From positions 169,039 to 233,038 of the forward strand of contig JACDDA010000003.1 in assembly GCA_013817245.1 (NCBI GenBank): 64,000 nucleotides of DNA, given 5' to 3'. A program made the position numbers and the translations under genes. The notes under the pieces were generated by a model, which worked only from the letters and a program-made list of their open reading frames with translations, had not been told where the DNA came from and ran no database searches. Every line of letters starts with the position of its first letter. The first letter of the stretch is position 1. Source of the stretch: Gammaproteobacteria bacterium. GTDB taxonomy: Bacteria > Pseudomonadota > Gammaproteobacteria > HTCC5015. Positions 53,312 through 62,998 of the stretch are shown here, piece by piece.

Positions 53312-53967
53312 TAACTCAGCTGTCCATCTTTTAAACGCAAAGTACGATCACAACGTGCAGCTAACACTTCATCATGGGTAACAAGGATTAAAGTTGCTTG
53401 CCGTTCGCGTTGTAATGCGAACAACATATCAGTTACTTGTCGTCCCGTTTCACTATCTAAATTGCCGGTCGGTTCATCGGCTAATATTACGCGCGGCGCG
53501 GCAACCAGCGCGCGCGCTAAAGCTACACGTTGTTGTTCGCCGCCGGATAATTGCGCAGGATAATGGGTGATGCGTTGCGCCAAACCGACCTTGTACAATT
53601 CTTGTTGAGCTTTTTCAAAAGCATTTGCATCGCCCATCAACTCCAATGACACCGCGACATTTTCTAAAGCGGTCATAGTAGGAATCAAATGAAAGGATTG
53701 AAAAACAATCCCAATGCGGCCACGCCGAAATTGCGCTAAAGCATCTTCTGATAAAGCAGAGATATTCACGCCATCGACTGTGATATCCCCTGCCGTGGGT
53801 TTTTCCAAACCACCCATCAAAGTTAACAAACTGGTTTTGCCTGAACCGGACGGCCCTACGATAGCAACCGATTCGCCGGCGGCTACGTTTAAACTTACAT
53901 CACGCAACGCATTTACCTGACCTGCATTACTGGCGTATTGCAGAAAAATATTCTGTAAAGTAATCAC
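53311..53967 (-). CDS. ABC transporter ATPase of the YbbA/LolD type
   Basis: About 218 residues. Walker A GPSGSGKTSLL, Q-loop VFQSFHLIPTM, signature LSGGEQQRVALARAL, Walker B VILADEPTGNLD and switch His in LVTHDEVLAARC. This is the MacB/LolD/YbbA subgroup. Several in-frame starts exist; I prefer the GTG at 53967, which has GAGAGG six bases upstream, over ATG 53973 (site too close) and ATG 54000 (no site, and it lies at the truncation point of the kef remnant). Forms one transporter with the permease. Confidence 0.93.
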   Translation of the reverse strand: MITLQNIFLQYASNAGQVNALRDVSLNVAAGESVAIVGPSGSGKTSLLTLMGGLEKPTAGDITVDGVNISALSEDALAQFRRGRIGIVFQSFHLIPTMTALENVAVSLELMGDANAFEKAQQELYKVGLAQRITHYPAQLSGGEQQRVALARALVAAPRVILADEPTGNLDSETGRQVTDMLFALQRERQATLILVTHDEVLAARCDRTLRLKDGQLS

Positions 53968-53997
53968 AACCATCCTCTCAATCGGTAAGATCGCTAA

Positions 53998-54360
53998 CAT
54001 AACATTCGCGAGCTATCAACAAAAGCGCTGCGCGCAATTAGCGCGCAAACTTTTCCACAATTAAAAATTCTAGCCCGAGCACGAAATCGGCAACACGCAT
54101 TAAGATTAATGACCATTGGCGTCGATTATGTGATTCGTGAAACGTTGCTATCTAGCTTAGATATGACAGGTGAAGTCTTGCAGAATTTAGGATTAACGTT
54201 CAGCCAAGCAAGCGATGCTGTGGAATACTTCCGCGAATTCGATCAGAAATTATTAGACAAACAACTCGCCATTCATGACGATCAAACAAAACTTATCGCC
54301 TCTACCAAAGAAGCCGCGGCGGAATTACGCGGTTTATTTGAAGCAGACACCAAAGCTTAA
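53998..54360 (+). pseudogene. 3' remnant of a Kef-type K+/H+ antiporter
   Basis: The frame from 53998 to 54360 encodes the end of an RCK/TrkA-N domain and the C-terminal tail of KefB/KefC-like antiporters: ALRAISAQTFPQLKILARAR, NRQHALRLMTIGVDYVIRET and YFREFDQKLLDKQLA. A stop codon lies at 53995 and the gene next to it runs the other way, so the whole membrane domain and most of the RCK domain (several hundred residues) are gone. An internal ATG at 54109 could give an 83-residue peptide, but this starts in the middle of the fold. It looks like a deletion scar joining to the ABC ATPase gene. Confidence 0.85.
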
Positions 54361-54464
54361 GCGTTATTAGCGAGCGATAATTTATATATCGGATATAGCC
54401 CGAATGAAACCGAATACATTCGGCAAAATCAAGGGGATTTCCCATAAATTATTTATAACAAATA

Positions 54465-54539
54465 AAAGTGTTTCGCTCGTCGCTACGCGACTACAGCGAG
54501 TGACTTTTTGTCGTAACAAAAAGTCACCAAAAAGTACTC
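54465..54539 (+). repeat. left 75-bp arm of the inverted-repeat element
   Basis: Contains two hairpins of its own: GTCGC-TAC-GCGAC near 54479-54491 and a perfect 12-bp stem GTGACTTTTTGT/ACAAAAAGTCAC at 54500-54527 with loop CGTA. Confidence 0.85.
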
Positions 54540-54952
54540 GCCCGGATGTTGTGCACTTGAATGGAATACGATTCCATTCAAGTATTCCCTCGCAGTGTTT
54601 AAGGGCTAACGCGTCGCCTCCACGCAACATCCTGTTGCGATCGGCTCACATGAACATCCATGTTCATGTGTCGCTATCCCTTAAATACTTCTCGGCACAC
54701 CATAACGGGCATGGTTGCTTCGTTTAGCATTTCTCATAACTGAAAACGCTTCTATGAATTAATTCACTTCAAAAGCCGAACAAAGCACATGCCTCTATGG
54801 CTCGCCGAGTGTTTGAGCTGTTGTCGGGAAAAACAAACAGGATGTTTGTTTTAGTCACGCCGCGACAGGGATGTCGCGTCGTGGCGACCCGCAACAACAG
54901 ATCAAACACGAAGGAACTGCGCGTGTGGTTTACGCGCAGCGAGACATCAGGG

Positions 54953-55027
54953 GAGTATTTTTTGGTGACTTTTTGTTACGACAAAAAGTTACTCGCTGTA
55001 GTCGCATAGCGACGAGCGAAACACTTT
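54953..55027 (-). repeat. right 75-bp arm of the inverted-repeat element
   Basis: Reverse complement of the left arm with three substitutions; the same 12-bp stem is kept with one weak pair. Between it and the terminator at 55139 there are about 110 bp in which I see nothing. Confidence 0.85.
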
Positions 55028-55138
55028 AGCTTTTAATTAAACTAAAAACATTAGGCGTAATGCAGAGCGCTTATTGACGCTCTACCTCAACATGAGGTTA
55101 TCGCGATCACCCATATTACAATTCATAATAGCAAGCAC

Positions 55139-55167
55139 AAAAAAAGCGACATCGAGTCGCTTTTTTT
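55139..55167. terminator. terminator downstream of pckG
   Basis: AAAAAAAGCGAC (55139-55150) and GTCGCTTTTTTT (55156-55167) with loop ATCGA: a 5-bp GC stem extended by A/T pairs and a T7 tail in either direction. It follows the pckG stop at 55191 on the minus strand. Confidence 0.9.
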
Positions 55168-55190
55168 GTTAACACATCAAACTCAAATCA

Positions 55191-57017
55191 CTAACTCGCC
55201 AAATCCCACACCGCAGGTGCATTTTGCATGCGTGATTTAAAGGCTTCACGTTGTTGCTCCATGGCTTTCGGCAGATGCGAGCCAATTTTATTAAACCAAA
55301 GTTTTTGATCGTCAGCTTCAGCGATACCTTCTTGGCGATTAATTTCCATCAGTTTGCTGAATTTGGCTTGGCTGAAATCTAAACCTTGCCAATTGATATC
55401 TTGATAACGCGGCATTAAACCAAACGGGCTTTCGACAGCTTCAACGCGATTATGTACGCGATCAACAACCCATTTTAATACGCGCATGTTTTGGCCAAAA
55501 CCAGGCCAGATGAATTTGCCATGCTCGTCTTTGCGGAACCAGTTAACGCGAAAAATGGGCGGTAAGGTTTTAGATTGTTTGCCCATGTTTAACCAATGTT
55601 GCCAGTAGTCACCCATGTTGTAACCACAGAACGGCAACATCGCCATTGGATCGCGGCGAATCGCGGCTTGATTATCTGCTGCTGCGGTTGCTTCTGAACC
55701 CATGGTCGCGGCTAAGTAGACACCGTGATCCCAATCAAAAGCTTGATAAATTAACGGGAAGGTTTTGCTTAAACGGCCACCGAAAATAAACGCGCTAATC
55801 GGCACGCCTTTAGGATCATTCCACGCAGGATCTGAGCTTGGGCAGTTTTCAACGGGCGCGGTGAAACGCGCGTTCGGATGCGCGGCGGGACGACCACAAC
55901 CAGGGGTCCAATCTTGGCCTTTCCAATCGATTAAATGTGCGGGCGCTTCATCGGTCATGCCTTCCCACCAAATATCGCCTTCATCGGTCAACGCGCAATT
56001 GGTGAAAATCACGTTCTTATCTAAGGTGTGCATCGCTGTTGGGTTCGATTTCATCGAAGTGCCGGGCGCTACACCGAAATAACCCGCTTCGGGATTAATC
56101 GCATAGAAACGACCGTCTTTGCCCGGTTTAATCCAAGCGATATCATCACCCACCGTCCACGCTTTCCAGCCTTCAAAACCAGCAGGCGGAATAATCATGG
56201 CTAAATTCGTTTTGCCACAGGCGCTAGGAAAAGCCGCCGCGAGATAGGTCTTTTCACCTTGCGGGGATTCAAGTCCTACGATCAACATGTGTTCGGCTAA
56301 CCAACCTTCTTCACGCGCTAATACCGACGCGATACGTAAGGCGAAGCATTTTTTGCCTAATAAAGCGTTGCCGCCGTAGCCCGAGCCGAACGACCAAATC
56401 GCATGTTCTTCGGGGAATTGCACAATGTATTTTTCGGTGTTACACGGCCACGTAACGTCTTTTTCGCCGGGCTTTAACGGTGCGCCGACTGAATGTAAGC
56501 AAGGCACAAAATCATCATTCGCTAATACATCTAATACTTGGGTGCCCATGCGCGTCATGGTGCGCATATTGACCACCGCATACGGCGAATCAGTAATTTG
56601 AACACCAATGTGCGCGATATCAGAACCTAACGGCCCCATGCTAAAAGGCACTACATATAAAGTACGACCCGCCATACACCCTTTAAATAGGCGTTTGAGC
56701 TCAGCTTTCATTTCGACGGGATCACGCCAATTATTGGTAACACCCGCGTCTTCTTGTTTGACGGAACAAATAAACGTGCGATCTTCTACCCGCGCAACAT
56801 CGCGTGGATCGGAACGGCATAAATAGGAATCAGGACGAATAGCGGGATTGAGCTTGATGAAAGTGCCGGCGGTAACCATTTGCTGGCATAAATGATCGTA
56901 TTCAGCTTGCGAACCATCACACCAGTGAATGTTCGTGGGTTGGCACAAAGCGGCGATCTCATCGACCCACGCAAGTAATTTTTTATTCGTGGTTTTGGCA
57001 GTGCCAGATACTGTCAT
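55191..57017 (-). CDS. pckG: GTP-dependent phosphoenolpyruvate carboxykinase
   Basis: A 608-residue cytoplasmic enzyme converting oxaloacetate and GTP to PEP, the first step of gluconeogenesis. Characteristic blocks: [20 protein letters not shown], the substrate-site [20 protein letters not shown], the kinase P-loop [13 protein letters not shown] with the active Cys, metal site [13 protein letters not shown], and [14 protein letters not shown]. The GTP form in a gammaproteobacterium is less common than the ATP form (pckA) but known, for example in Legionella and Xanthomonas. Ribosome site is loose (GGAG 12 bases, AGG 2 bases from ATG). Ends at a strong terminator. Confidence 0.96.
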   Translation of the reverse strand: MTVSGTAKTTNKKLLAWVDEIAALCQPTNIHWCDGSQAEYDHLCQQMVTAGTFIKLNPAIRPDSYLCRSDPRDVARVEDRTFICSVKQEDAGVTNNWRDPVEMKAELKRLFKGCMAGRTLYVVPFSMGPLGSDIAHIGVQITDSPYAVVNMRTMTRMGTQVLDVLANDDFVPCLHSVGAPLKPGEKDVTWPCNTEKYIVQFPEEHAIWSFGSGYGGNALLGKKCFALRIASVLAREEGWLAEHMLIVGLESPQGEKTYLAAAFPSACGKTNLAMIIPPAGFEGWKAWTVGDDIAWIKPGKDGRFYAINPEAGYFGVAPGTSMKSNPTAMHTLDKNVIFTNCALTDEGDIWWEGMTDEAPAHLIDWKGQDWTPGCGRPAAHPNARFTAPVENCPSSDPAWNDPKGVPISAFIFGGRLSKTFPLIYQAFDWDHGVYLAATMGSEATAAADNQAAIRRDPMAMLPFCGYNMGDYWQHWLNMGKQSKTLPPIFRVNWFRKDEHGKFIWPGFGQNMRVLKWVVDRVHNRVEAVESPFGLMPRYQDINWQGLDFSQAKFSKLMEINRQEGIAEADDQKLWFNKIGSHLPKAMEQQREAFKSRMQNAPAVWDLAS

Positions 57018-57323
57018 GACCTAGGTAATCTCCAAAATGGCTTCACACACTGAAGCTCAATACAAAACCAGCAAAAGCGACCTGTTGTCCTTATCGTCCA
57101 GACAGTTCAGGAATGCCCGCTTTGCGGTAGCTTAGGCCGCGTATTCTACCTTATTAGGCGTAGGGGAATAAACCGCAGATTTCAAAGGCTTATTGTGTGT
57201 CTATTCACGATGAATACAACCTAAAACGAGATTTCAGCAGTGTAATCTTGATGAAATGAGCCGATAAAACCGAACCGCAAGACATGCATTAGCGGCTTAT
57301 TATTGCAAATAGGTAACAAAGTG
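57018..57323. other. 306-bp upstream region of pckG
   Basis: Probably the pckG promoter region. On the minus strand a TAGAAT box lies near 57143-57148, with only a poor -35 (TTTATT, 18 bp). No RNA gene, repeat or terminator is evident; the glycosyltransferase gene upstream therefore has no clear separate stop signal. Confidence 0.4.
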
Positions 57324-58202
57324 CTAGGTATTTAAATTCGAAAGCCGCGAATATTTTGGTTTATGCACAACAATGTCACGGATACAGCGCGTAAACCATT
57401 TTTGATTCATTTGTGCTGTTGTACGCGGCGCGCGATAATCCAGCGTTTTATCATAAACCCGATGGCTATATAAAACTTCTTCAATAAACTGAGTTCTCGG
57501 CCCCGCCATTTCAAGCATAGAATAAGAAGCGGTTTTATCACATAAGCGCCGCACAAACTGTTTAGAAGGAGTTAACAACTGCTCAAGTGTAATTTTGCGC
57601 CAGTAGTACCAAGACCGCAAATGCCCCTTCAGCAACGCACGCCAAATAGTACGACGCAACTCTGACTCAGTAATTGTGAAATCTGTGGATTTTATTTTTT
57701 GCCATAAACCATATTTAAATGTCCGCAAATGTTGTGCTAACCATTTATGCTCACGAAAAGTATTATGCTTAATAATGGACTGTGCGTAAGGGCGACAAAT
57801 TGAGTCACGTTTACCATATTGATTAACATAACTGCCATGCGTCAACCAGCATCCGGTTTCTTCATAAACACGCTTCACTACATCCAGCACACCGGCATGC
57901 GCCAATTTATCATCACCATCGACCACCATGACCACATCATCGGGTTGCGGCTGCAATAGCGCTAAAGCATGAGCAACATTGCCTAAAGCAAACCGTTTTT
58001 CTTGATTCACTACCAGCTGAAAACGCGCATCATCACCAATATGTTCGCGCACAATTCGTACGCTATCATCAGTCGACATGTCGTCTAAAATAATGCAGCG
58101 GAAATGCGGATAGGTCTGCTGCTTGATAGAATCAATCGCCTCACCGATGAAGGCGCCTGCGTTATAGTAAGGAGTGATAATTATAAAATTCACAGGGCTC
58201 AA
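57324..58202 (-). CDS. family 2 glycosyltransferase
   Basis: A 292-residue GT-A enzyme. The nucleotide-sugar site is FIIITPYYNAGAFIGEAIDS followed by CIILDDMSTDDS, and the metal-binding DxD region is VVMVVDGDDKLAH. After about residue 120 the sequence is less typical: CWLTHGSYVNQYGKRDSICR and a basic stretch (RRTIWRALLKGHLRSWYYWR). No membrane span. There is no surrounding polysaccharide cluster, so the acceptor is unknown. Confidence 0.88.
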   Translation of the reverse strand: MSPVNFIIITPYYNAGAFIGEAIDSIKQQTYPHFRCIILDDMSTDDSVRIVREHIGDDARFQLVVNQEKRFALGNVAHALALLQPQPDDVVMVVDGDDKLAHAGVLDVVKRVYEETGCWLTHGSYVNQYGKRDSICRPYAQSIIKHNTFREHKWLAQHLRTFKYGLWQKIKSTDFTITESELRRTIWRALLKGHLRSWYYWRKITLEQLLTPSKQFVRRLCDKTASYSMLEMAGPRTQFIEEVLYSHRVYDKTLDYRAPRTTAQMNQKWFTRCIRDIVVHKPKYSRLSNLNT

Positions 58203-58374
58203 TTCTTTAAGTGGGCTGTTCTAGGGTAAGTTTAGGCTAAGATGCCACAGTATAACCATTTGATTTTGATCTATCCAAGACTCTCTTAAAAGAAAACGCG
58301 AAATATCTGAGCCATTCCTGCATAGCCGCCTGCTATGATAATTAACCACCCTATGTGACAGACTGATCCTCCTG

Positions 58375-58650
58375 ATGAAATCCGACGTTGATAAATTACT
58401 AATCAAAAATCCCGCGCTGACGCATTCAACAGACCAAAAAGTAGTCTCGCATGTGCAACGGGAAATAGACGAATGGATTATGAATACGGTGATGATCGAA
58501 AATTGGCAGGTGCCGTTTAAATTCAAACGCAAAAAACGCTACAAGAATCTGCAAGGTGCGCGCGTTAATTTAACCTATTATCCGCAGACGGAATTAATTG
58601 GCGGTCTTGAATTTGAAACCATGAAAGTCGTTAGAATTCGTATTGCCTAA
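58375..58650 (+). CDS. conserved hypothetical protein
   Basis: A 91-residue basic protein. The second half (MIENWQVPFKFKRKKRYKNL, then QGARVNLTYYPQTELIGGLE) has the look of a small beta domain. I do not recognise the family. It has no good ribosome site but its stop overlaps a possible upstream start of the DUF1653 gene, suggesting a two-gene unit. Confidence 0.65.
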   Translation: MKSDVDKLLIKNPALTHSTDQKVVSHVQREIDEWIMNTVMIENWQVPFKFKRKKRYKNLQGARVNLTYYPQTELIGGLEFETMKVVRIRIA

Positions 58651-58675
58651 CACTGAAACACTAAATGAACTATTT

Positions 58676-58897
58676 ATGAACGAATTAAAACTTGGTAAGT
58701 ATCGACATTACAAAGGCAATGATTATGAAGTCATTGGCGTCGCCCAACATTCTGAAACATTCGAGTTATTGGTGGTTTACAAGCCGCTTTATAATGACAG
58801 TGGTTATTGGGTGCGGCCATTAAGTATGTTTACTGAACACATTGAACTCAACGGCCAAACCCTACAACGTTTTACTTATATCGATGCTGCAAAGTGA
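58676..58897 (+). CDS. DUF1653 protein
   Basis: A 73-residue protein starting MNELKLGKYRHYKGNDYEVI. The block GKYRHYKGNDYEVIGVAQHS, then LLVVYKPLYNDSGYWVRPLS is diagnostic of DUF1653, a small beta-rich family of unknown function. The TTG at 58643 is an alternative start that would overlap the preceding gene by 8 bp. Its stop abuts the stop of the convergent TauE gene. Confidence 0.82.
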   Translation: MNELKLGKYRHYKGNDYEVIGVAQHSETFELLVVYKPLYNDSGYWVRPLSMFTEHIELNGQTLQRFTYIDAAK

Positions 58898-59872
58898 TTA
58901 CGCAAAAGCACGATAAAGATTGTAAGTACTAATTATCGCAATAATCACACCCACCAGAATTAATAAGGTGCGCGCACTCACTTTCGAGCACAACACCGCC
59001 GCAAACGGCGCGGCAAACAAACCACCAAACACTAAACCCATTACTAATGGCCAGGCAGTACTTCCAACCACGGCTGCAAATGCCGCAGCGCCGGTCAAGG
59101 TTAAGAAAAATTCCGCAAAATTAACCGAGCCAATCGTAGTACGCGGATCATGCCCTGAACTAATTAATGTGGTTGTCACTACCGGCCCCCAACCGCCACC
59201 ACCCGCCGCATCCACAAAACCACCAAACAACGCTAACTTCGCTACATGTTTAGGCGGTTCTTTACGCACCTGCAACTTACGCCACGCTTTACTTAAAATA
59301 TAAATGCCCATCAATAATAAATAAGCCGAAATATAAGGTTTTAAAACCTTACCATCCACTTGCGTCACCACCGCAACACCAATTAAGGTCCCGACAATAC
59401 CGGGTATTAATAAACGCCCAAACAAAGCTTTGTTCACATTACCTAACTTGGCATGTGCAATGCCTGAAAAACCCGTCGTGAAAATTTCTGCCATATGCAC
59501 ACTGGCGCTTGCTAATGCGGGACTTGCACCGGTGCTTAATAAAAAAGTCGTCGCCGTAATGCCGTAGGCCATACCTAATGCACCATCAATGACTTGCGCA
59601 AAAAAACCCACCGCCACTGCGATCCAAAATGCCTTACCCAATAACGTGGCTTCCACAGCTTGCCAGCCACCAGCCGTATTGCCCGGATAAAATAAACGCG
59701 CTAATAAAAATATCGTAATCAATAACAAGGCAATGCCCGTAAACCAGACAGCCGCGCGTAAAATGGGATGTTCACCCGGATGAACAATGACTTCTTCAAC
59801 CGGTGGCAAGCCTAAAGCTGCATGTTCTTGGCTAAGCTCGCTGTCAGATAACTCAACACTTCTAATTTTCAC
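58898..59872 (-). CDS. TauE/SafE-family sulfite/anion exporter
   Basis: A 324-residue membrane protein. After a hydrophilic 37-residue start and one span (about 41-63) come the TauE repeats: AVGFFAQVIDGALGMAYGIT with ASPALASASVHMAEIFTTG, and the second half LFGGFVDAAGGGGWGPVVTT with TIGSVNFAEFFLTLTG. The duplicated structure is complete. Family members export sulfite, sulfoacetate or other organic anions; specificity cannot be assigned. Confidence 0.9.
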   Translation of the reverse strand: MKIRSVELSDSELSQEHAALGLPPVEEVIVHPGEHPILRAAVWFTGIALLLITIFLLARLFYPGNTAGGWQAVEATLLGKAFWIAVAVGFFAQVIDGALGMAYGITATTFLLSTGASPALASASVHMAEIFTTGFSGIAHAKLGNVNKALFGRLLIPGIVGTLIGVAVVTQVDGKVLKPYISAYLLLMGIYILSKAWRKLQVRKEPPKHVAKLALFGGFVDAAGGGGWGPVVTTTLISSGHDPRTTIGSVNFAEFFLTLTGAAAFAAVVGSTAWPLVMGLVFGGLFAAPFAAVLCSKVSARTLLILVGVIIAIISTYNLYRAFA

Positions 59873-59956
59873 AATAACTCCACGCCCACTTTAAGTGCGC
59901 GCACTCTAACGATGGATATAAAACAAGAAAAGGATTATTTGGCTACAAGCTTATAA

Positions 59957-60577
59957 CTAATTTCGTTTAGCTCGCAGATTCACTAACACCACCACATCAT
60001 TCGGAATCCACTCAGTCGTTTTCCAATCGCCTTGACCGACACCAAATTCAAGGCGTTTAATCGTTGTTGTACTTTTTAATTGAAATTGATCGGCTTGTTT
60101 TGGATCCATCACCAATGTAAAAGTATACGGCAACGTTTTAGTAACACCGCGCAAGGTGAGTTGCGCTTGGGTGCGATATTGATCCACGCCGATTTTTTCA
60201 AAGCCTTGCGCTACAAAACGACTTTGCGGATATTGCTGCACCGCAAACAAATCTTTAGATCGCAGCAGTTCATCGCGTTCGCTATCGCCGCTATTGCTTG
60301 AAGCCATATCAATCGTGACATCAATACGCGCATTCGCTAAATCAGTCGGCGAAAAAACAAAATCGGCGGTGTGTTTTTTAAACACACCTTGCGCGCTAGT
60401 ACCTGCTTGTATGAAGTTAAATTGCAACTGACTTTGCGCAGGCACAGCTGACCATTGCCCCGCTTTTTTTACTGCAATAGGTTTTGCGCTCGGCGGCGTT
60501 GTGGCGTGCACTGACGAAATAAAATACAAGCAGGCAATGCTGAGTATGCTCCGTGATAAACCACGTCTATTTTTCAT
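59957..60577 (-). CDS. YceI-family periplasmic protein
   Basis: A 206-residue exported lipocalin-like protein with signal peptide (SILSIACLYFISSVHATT) and YceI features QSQLQFNFIQAGTSAQGVFK, IDVTIDMASSNSGDSERDEL, TLRGVTKTLPYTFTLVMD and LEFGVGQGDWKTTEWI. It is 17 bp after the b561 gene on the same strand; the pair equals E. coli yceJ-yceI. It differs clearly from the other YceI protein at 48342. Confidence 0.9.
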   Translation of the reverse strand: MKNRRGLSRSILSIACLYFISSVHATTPPSAKPIAVKKAGQWSAVPAQSQLQFNFIQAGTSAQGVFKKHTADFVFSPTDLANARIDVTIDMASSNSGDSERDELLRSKDLFAVQQYPQSRFVAQGFEKIGVDQYRTQAQLTLRGVTKTLPYTFTLVMDPKQADQFQLKSTTTIKRLEFGVGQGDWKTTEWIPNDVVVLVNLRAKRN

Positions 60578-60594
60578 TGTTATTCTCTCCGTTA

Positions 60595-61152
60595 TTATTT
60601 GCGCAATAAAACACTGGGCAACATGCGCGTTAGCACATTATCTTTACTAACAAAATGATGTTTGAGCGCACCGGCAATATGTAAAAATGCAACGACTTGC
60701 AAAGCGATCACACATATTTTATGCCACAACTTGGTTTGTTTAACTAAAGCTTGGTTAGCATCAACAATGTTAGGAAAATGAAACCAGCCAAAATAATCCA
60801 CCGGAATATTCGCCGCGGATGACATTAACCAACCGGAGATCGGCAACGCAAAAATCAACCCATATAACATCACATGCGAACCATTCGCTAAATAACGTTC
60901 CCACGTTTTCATGGTATTCGGCAATGTGGGTATCGTGCTCGACCATCGCCACGCGAGCCGAATCAACGCTAACATTAACACTGTCATGCCCACCGCTTTG
61001 TGTTTCACAATCCAACTGATTTTTTCTAAACTAAGCGGCATCCCTTCAAAGATATTCGCCAATACAAACTGGCTAATAATAAGTAGCACAATGCTCCAAT
61101 GAAGTAATTGTGCGACTGCGCCGTAGTACTGTGGTGTATTTCGCCATTGCAT
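60595..61152 (-). CDS. cytochrome b561 (YceJ-like)
   Basis: A 185-residue inner-membrane dihaem cytochrome with four spans (about 14-35, 47-65, 88-108 and 143-166). Haem-ligand histidines are in AVAQLLHWSIVLL, IVKHKAVGMTVL and VVAFLHIAGALKHHFV. ATG at 61152 has AGGA upstream; a TTG two codons earlier is less likely. Members move electrons from quinol or oxidise superoxide. Divergent from the GMC oxidoreductase, 175 bp apart, so it could accept its electrons, but this is speculative. Confidence 0.92.
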   Translation of the reverse strand: MQWRNTPQYYGAVAQLLHWSIVLLIISQFVLANIFEGMPLSLEKISWIVKHKAVGMTVLMLALIRLAWRWSSTIPTLPNTMKTWERYLANGSHVMLYGLIFALPISGWLMSSAANIPVDYFGWFHFPNIVDANQALVKQTKLWHKICVIALQVVAFLHIAGALKHHFVSKDNVLTRMLPSVLLRK

Positions 61153-61327
61153 AATCAATATCCTATATCGGTTTTGTGTTTAACGCATGAAACACAGGGA
61201 TGCAATAAAATAGCCAAAAACGGTGGTCATGTGTTAAAAATCGCCGTAGTCTTAGGCAGCTGCCGTTGTTGGACCACATCATCATAATATCAACGGATTG
61301 TTGCAAACTTGGCGAGGAATAACACGT

Positions 61328-62923
61328 ATGGATCAAATCAATAATGAGCCACAAGCCGCTTTCAACAAACATAAAATTGATGCCGTTATTATCGGTGCGG
61401 GTGCCTTGGGCAGTTTTTATGCCGCACAACTAGCGCAACAAGGCAAAACTGTCGTTGTGCTTGAAGCAGGACCAGCATGGAGCACAGCCGATCTTTATAG
61501 TTCGCAAATTTGGGCGCGCCGCTTAAAGTGGCGTGGCGCACCGGTATTATCAGAAGGCAAAAATCCACTCAGTCATAATTTAAGCATGGGCTCTGGGCTC
61601 GGCGGCGCCGCTTTGCATCACTTTGGCACCTGGCCTCGTTTTACCGAAGAAACTTTTGAATTGAAATCACGTTATGGCGAAAGTCGTAATTGGCCTTTTA
61701 GTTACGACACCTTGCGGCCTTTTTATGATCGCATTCAAGATGATGTTGGTATTGCCGGTGATCACACCGCGGAACCGTGGCGGCCAAGCAGCAAACCTTA
61801 TCCCATGCCCGGCCATAAATTATTTCGCCAAGCGCAATTATTACAAAAAGGTTTTGAATCTATTGGTAAATCAGTGGCACCCCTGCCGGTCATTATTAAT
61901 TCCACCGTTTATAAAGGTCGTCCTCCTTGTATGTATGACGGCTGGTGCGAAGCTGGTTGTCCGATTGGTGCATTAAATAATCCTTTAGTAAGTTATTTAC
62001 CCTTAGCACAAAAACACGGCGCCATTTTCCGCAGCAATTGCACCGTCACGCGCATTTTAATGAATAAAAAAATAGCGAGTGGCGTGGAATATATTGAAAA
62101 CGGCGAACGCAAAATACAACTTGCCGATGTCGTAATTCTCGCCAGCTCATTTATTCAAACGCCCCGTTTATTATTAAATTCACGCACTGCACAATTTCCG
62201 AATGGTTTAGCAAATCGCAGCGGTCTCGTCGGTCAAGAACTAGAAATCGATGTGCTTGCACCTATATATGGTTTATTTGCCGAAAATACCGAAGCGCATA
62301 TGGGCGTGAATGCGGGGCAACTGATGCATCGCAGCATGTATAAAGAAAAAGATCGCGCCCATCTGCTCGGTAATTATCAATGGCAGATCGCGCCTTCTAT
62401 GAAGCCCAATGATTTATTAGGTGTAGCTAATACACGCGTAGATTTATTCGGTCGTCGCTTGCATGAATTTATGCAACACGCCAGTAGTCATATTGCAACG
62501 ATGGCAGGTTTTGGTGGCTCACCAGCAACAAAAACTAATCGCATTAGCTTAAGCGAAAAAACTGATGCGAATGGTTTGCCATTAGCGCGCCTTGAACATA
62601 CTTTTTCGCCACGCGCTTTGCAAATGTACGAACATCTTGTCAAAGAAGGCACTAGCGTGATGCGTGCCGCTGGCGCTAAAGAAATATGGAATGGTCGACC
62701 GGTCAGTGGCCATATTTGCGGCGGCACTATCATGGGTAAAAATCCGCGTGACTCGGTATGCGATAGTTATGGTCGCGCACACGATATTCCCAACCTGATA
62801 ATATCCGGCGCTGGTTTATTACCAGCGGGTAGTGGTTTTAGCCCTACTTTTACTTTGCATGCTTTAGCGTTGCGCTCTAGCGAACATTTACTTACGCATT
62901 GGCAAGATTACGCGCGTGGCTAA
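61328..62923 (+). CDS. GMC-family FAD oxidoreductase with 3Fe-4S-type Cys motif
   Basis: A 531-residue flavoprotein. The FAD Rossmann motif VIIGAGALGSFYAAQLAQQG is near residues 20-39. CMYDGWCEAGC (Cys-x5-Cys-x3-Cys) is the 3Fe-4S pattern of FAD glucose/gluconate dehydrogenases. C-terminal GMC blocks are HICGGTIMGKNPRDSVCDSY and NLIISGAGLLPAGSG. I take the ATG at 61328 with GAGG upstream, not the frame extension before it. It is a paralogue of the gene at the left edge. No small gluconate-dehydrogenase subunit 3 or cytochrome c subunit is adjacent. It is followed by the amidohydrolase on the same strand. Confidence 0.92.
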   Translation: MDQINNEPQAAFNKHKIDAVIIGAGALGSFYAAQLAQQGKTVVVLEAGPAWSTADLYSSQIWARRLKWRGAPVLSEGKNPLSHNLSMGSGLGGAALHHFGTWPRFTEETFELKSRYGESRNWPFSYDTLRPFYDRIQDDVGIAGDHTAEPWRPSSKPYPMPGHKLFRQAQLLQKGFESIGKSVAPLPVIINSTVYKGRPPCMYDGWCEAGCPIGALNNPLVSYLPLAQKHGAIFRSNCTVTRILMNKKIASGVEYIENGERKIQLADVVILASSFIQTPRLLLNSRTAQFPNGLANRSGLVGQELEIDVLAPIYGLFAENTEAHMGVNAGQLMHRSMYKEKDRAHLLGNYQWQIAPSMKPNDLLGVANTRVDLFGRRLHEFMQHASSHIATMAGFGGSPATKTNRISLSEKTDANGLPLARLEHTFSPRALQMYEHLVKEGTSVMRAAGAKEIWNGRPVSGHICGGTIMGKNPRDSVCDSYGRAHDIPNLIISGAGLLPAGSGFSPTFTLHALALRSSEHLLTHWQDYARG

Positions 62924-62998
62924 GCGAGTAAATTAATATTTCATCACTAAATTTGTAACTAGATTTATAACAAAATTTTTACCGGAGATTTTTATTCC

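Larger units (their letters stand above)
54465..55027. repeat. composite inverted-repeat element with nested hairpins
   Basis: A 563-bp element bounded by 75-bp terminal inverted repeats that differ at only three positions. Inside are symmetric modules: hairpin 54556-54582 (12-bp stem) and hairpin 54917-54939 (8-bp stem) next to the arms; then stem 54592-54611/54672-54691 enclosing hairpins 54623-54639 and 54647-54670; and stem 54809-54828/54888-54909 enclosing hairpins 54830-54852 and 54861-54878. Hairpin tops share ACA-(T)CC-TGT on the left and ACA-GGA-TGT on the right, so the halves mirror each other. No transposase is present. Candidate MITE or other dispersed structured repeat. Open frames across it are by-products of the palindromes. 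Confidence 0.8.

Noticed and set aside
54404..55009. Open frames of 107 and 70 codons within the repeat element
   Set aside because: They read through palindromes on both strands, have no recognisable domain and no good start signals. Better explained by the inverted-repeat structure.
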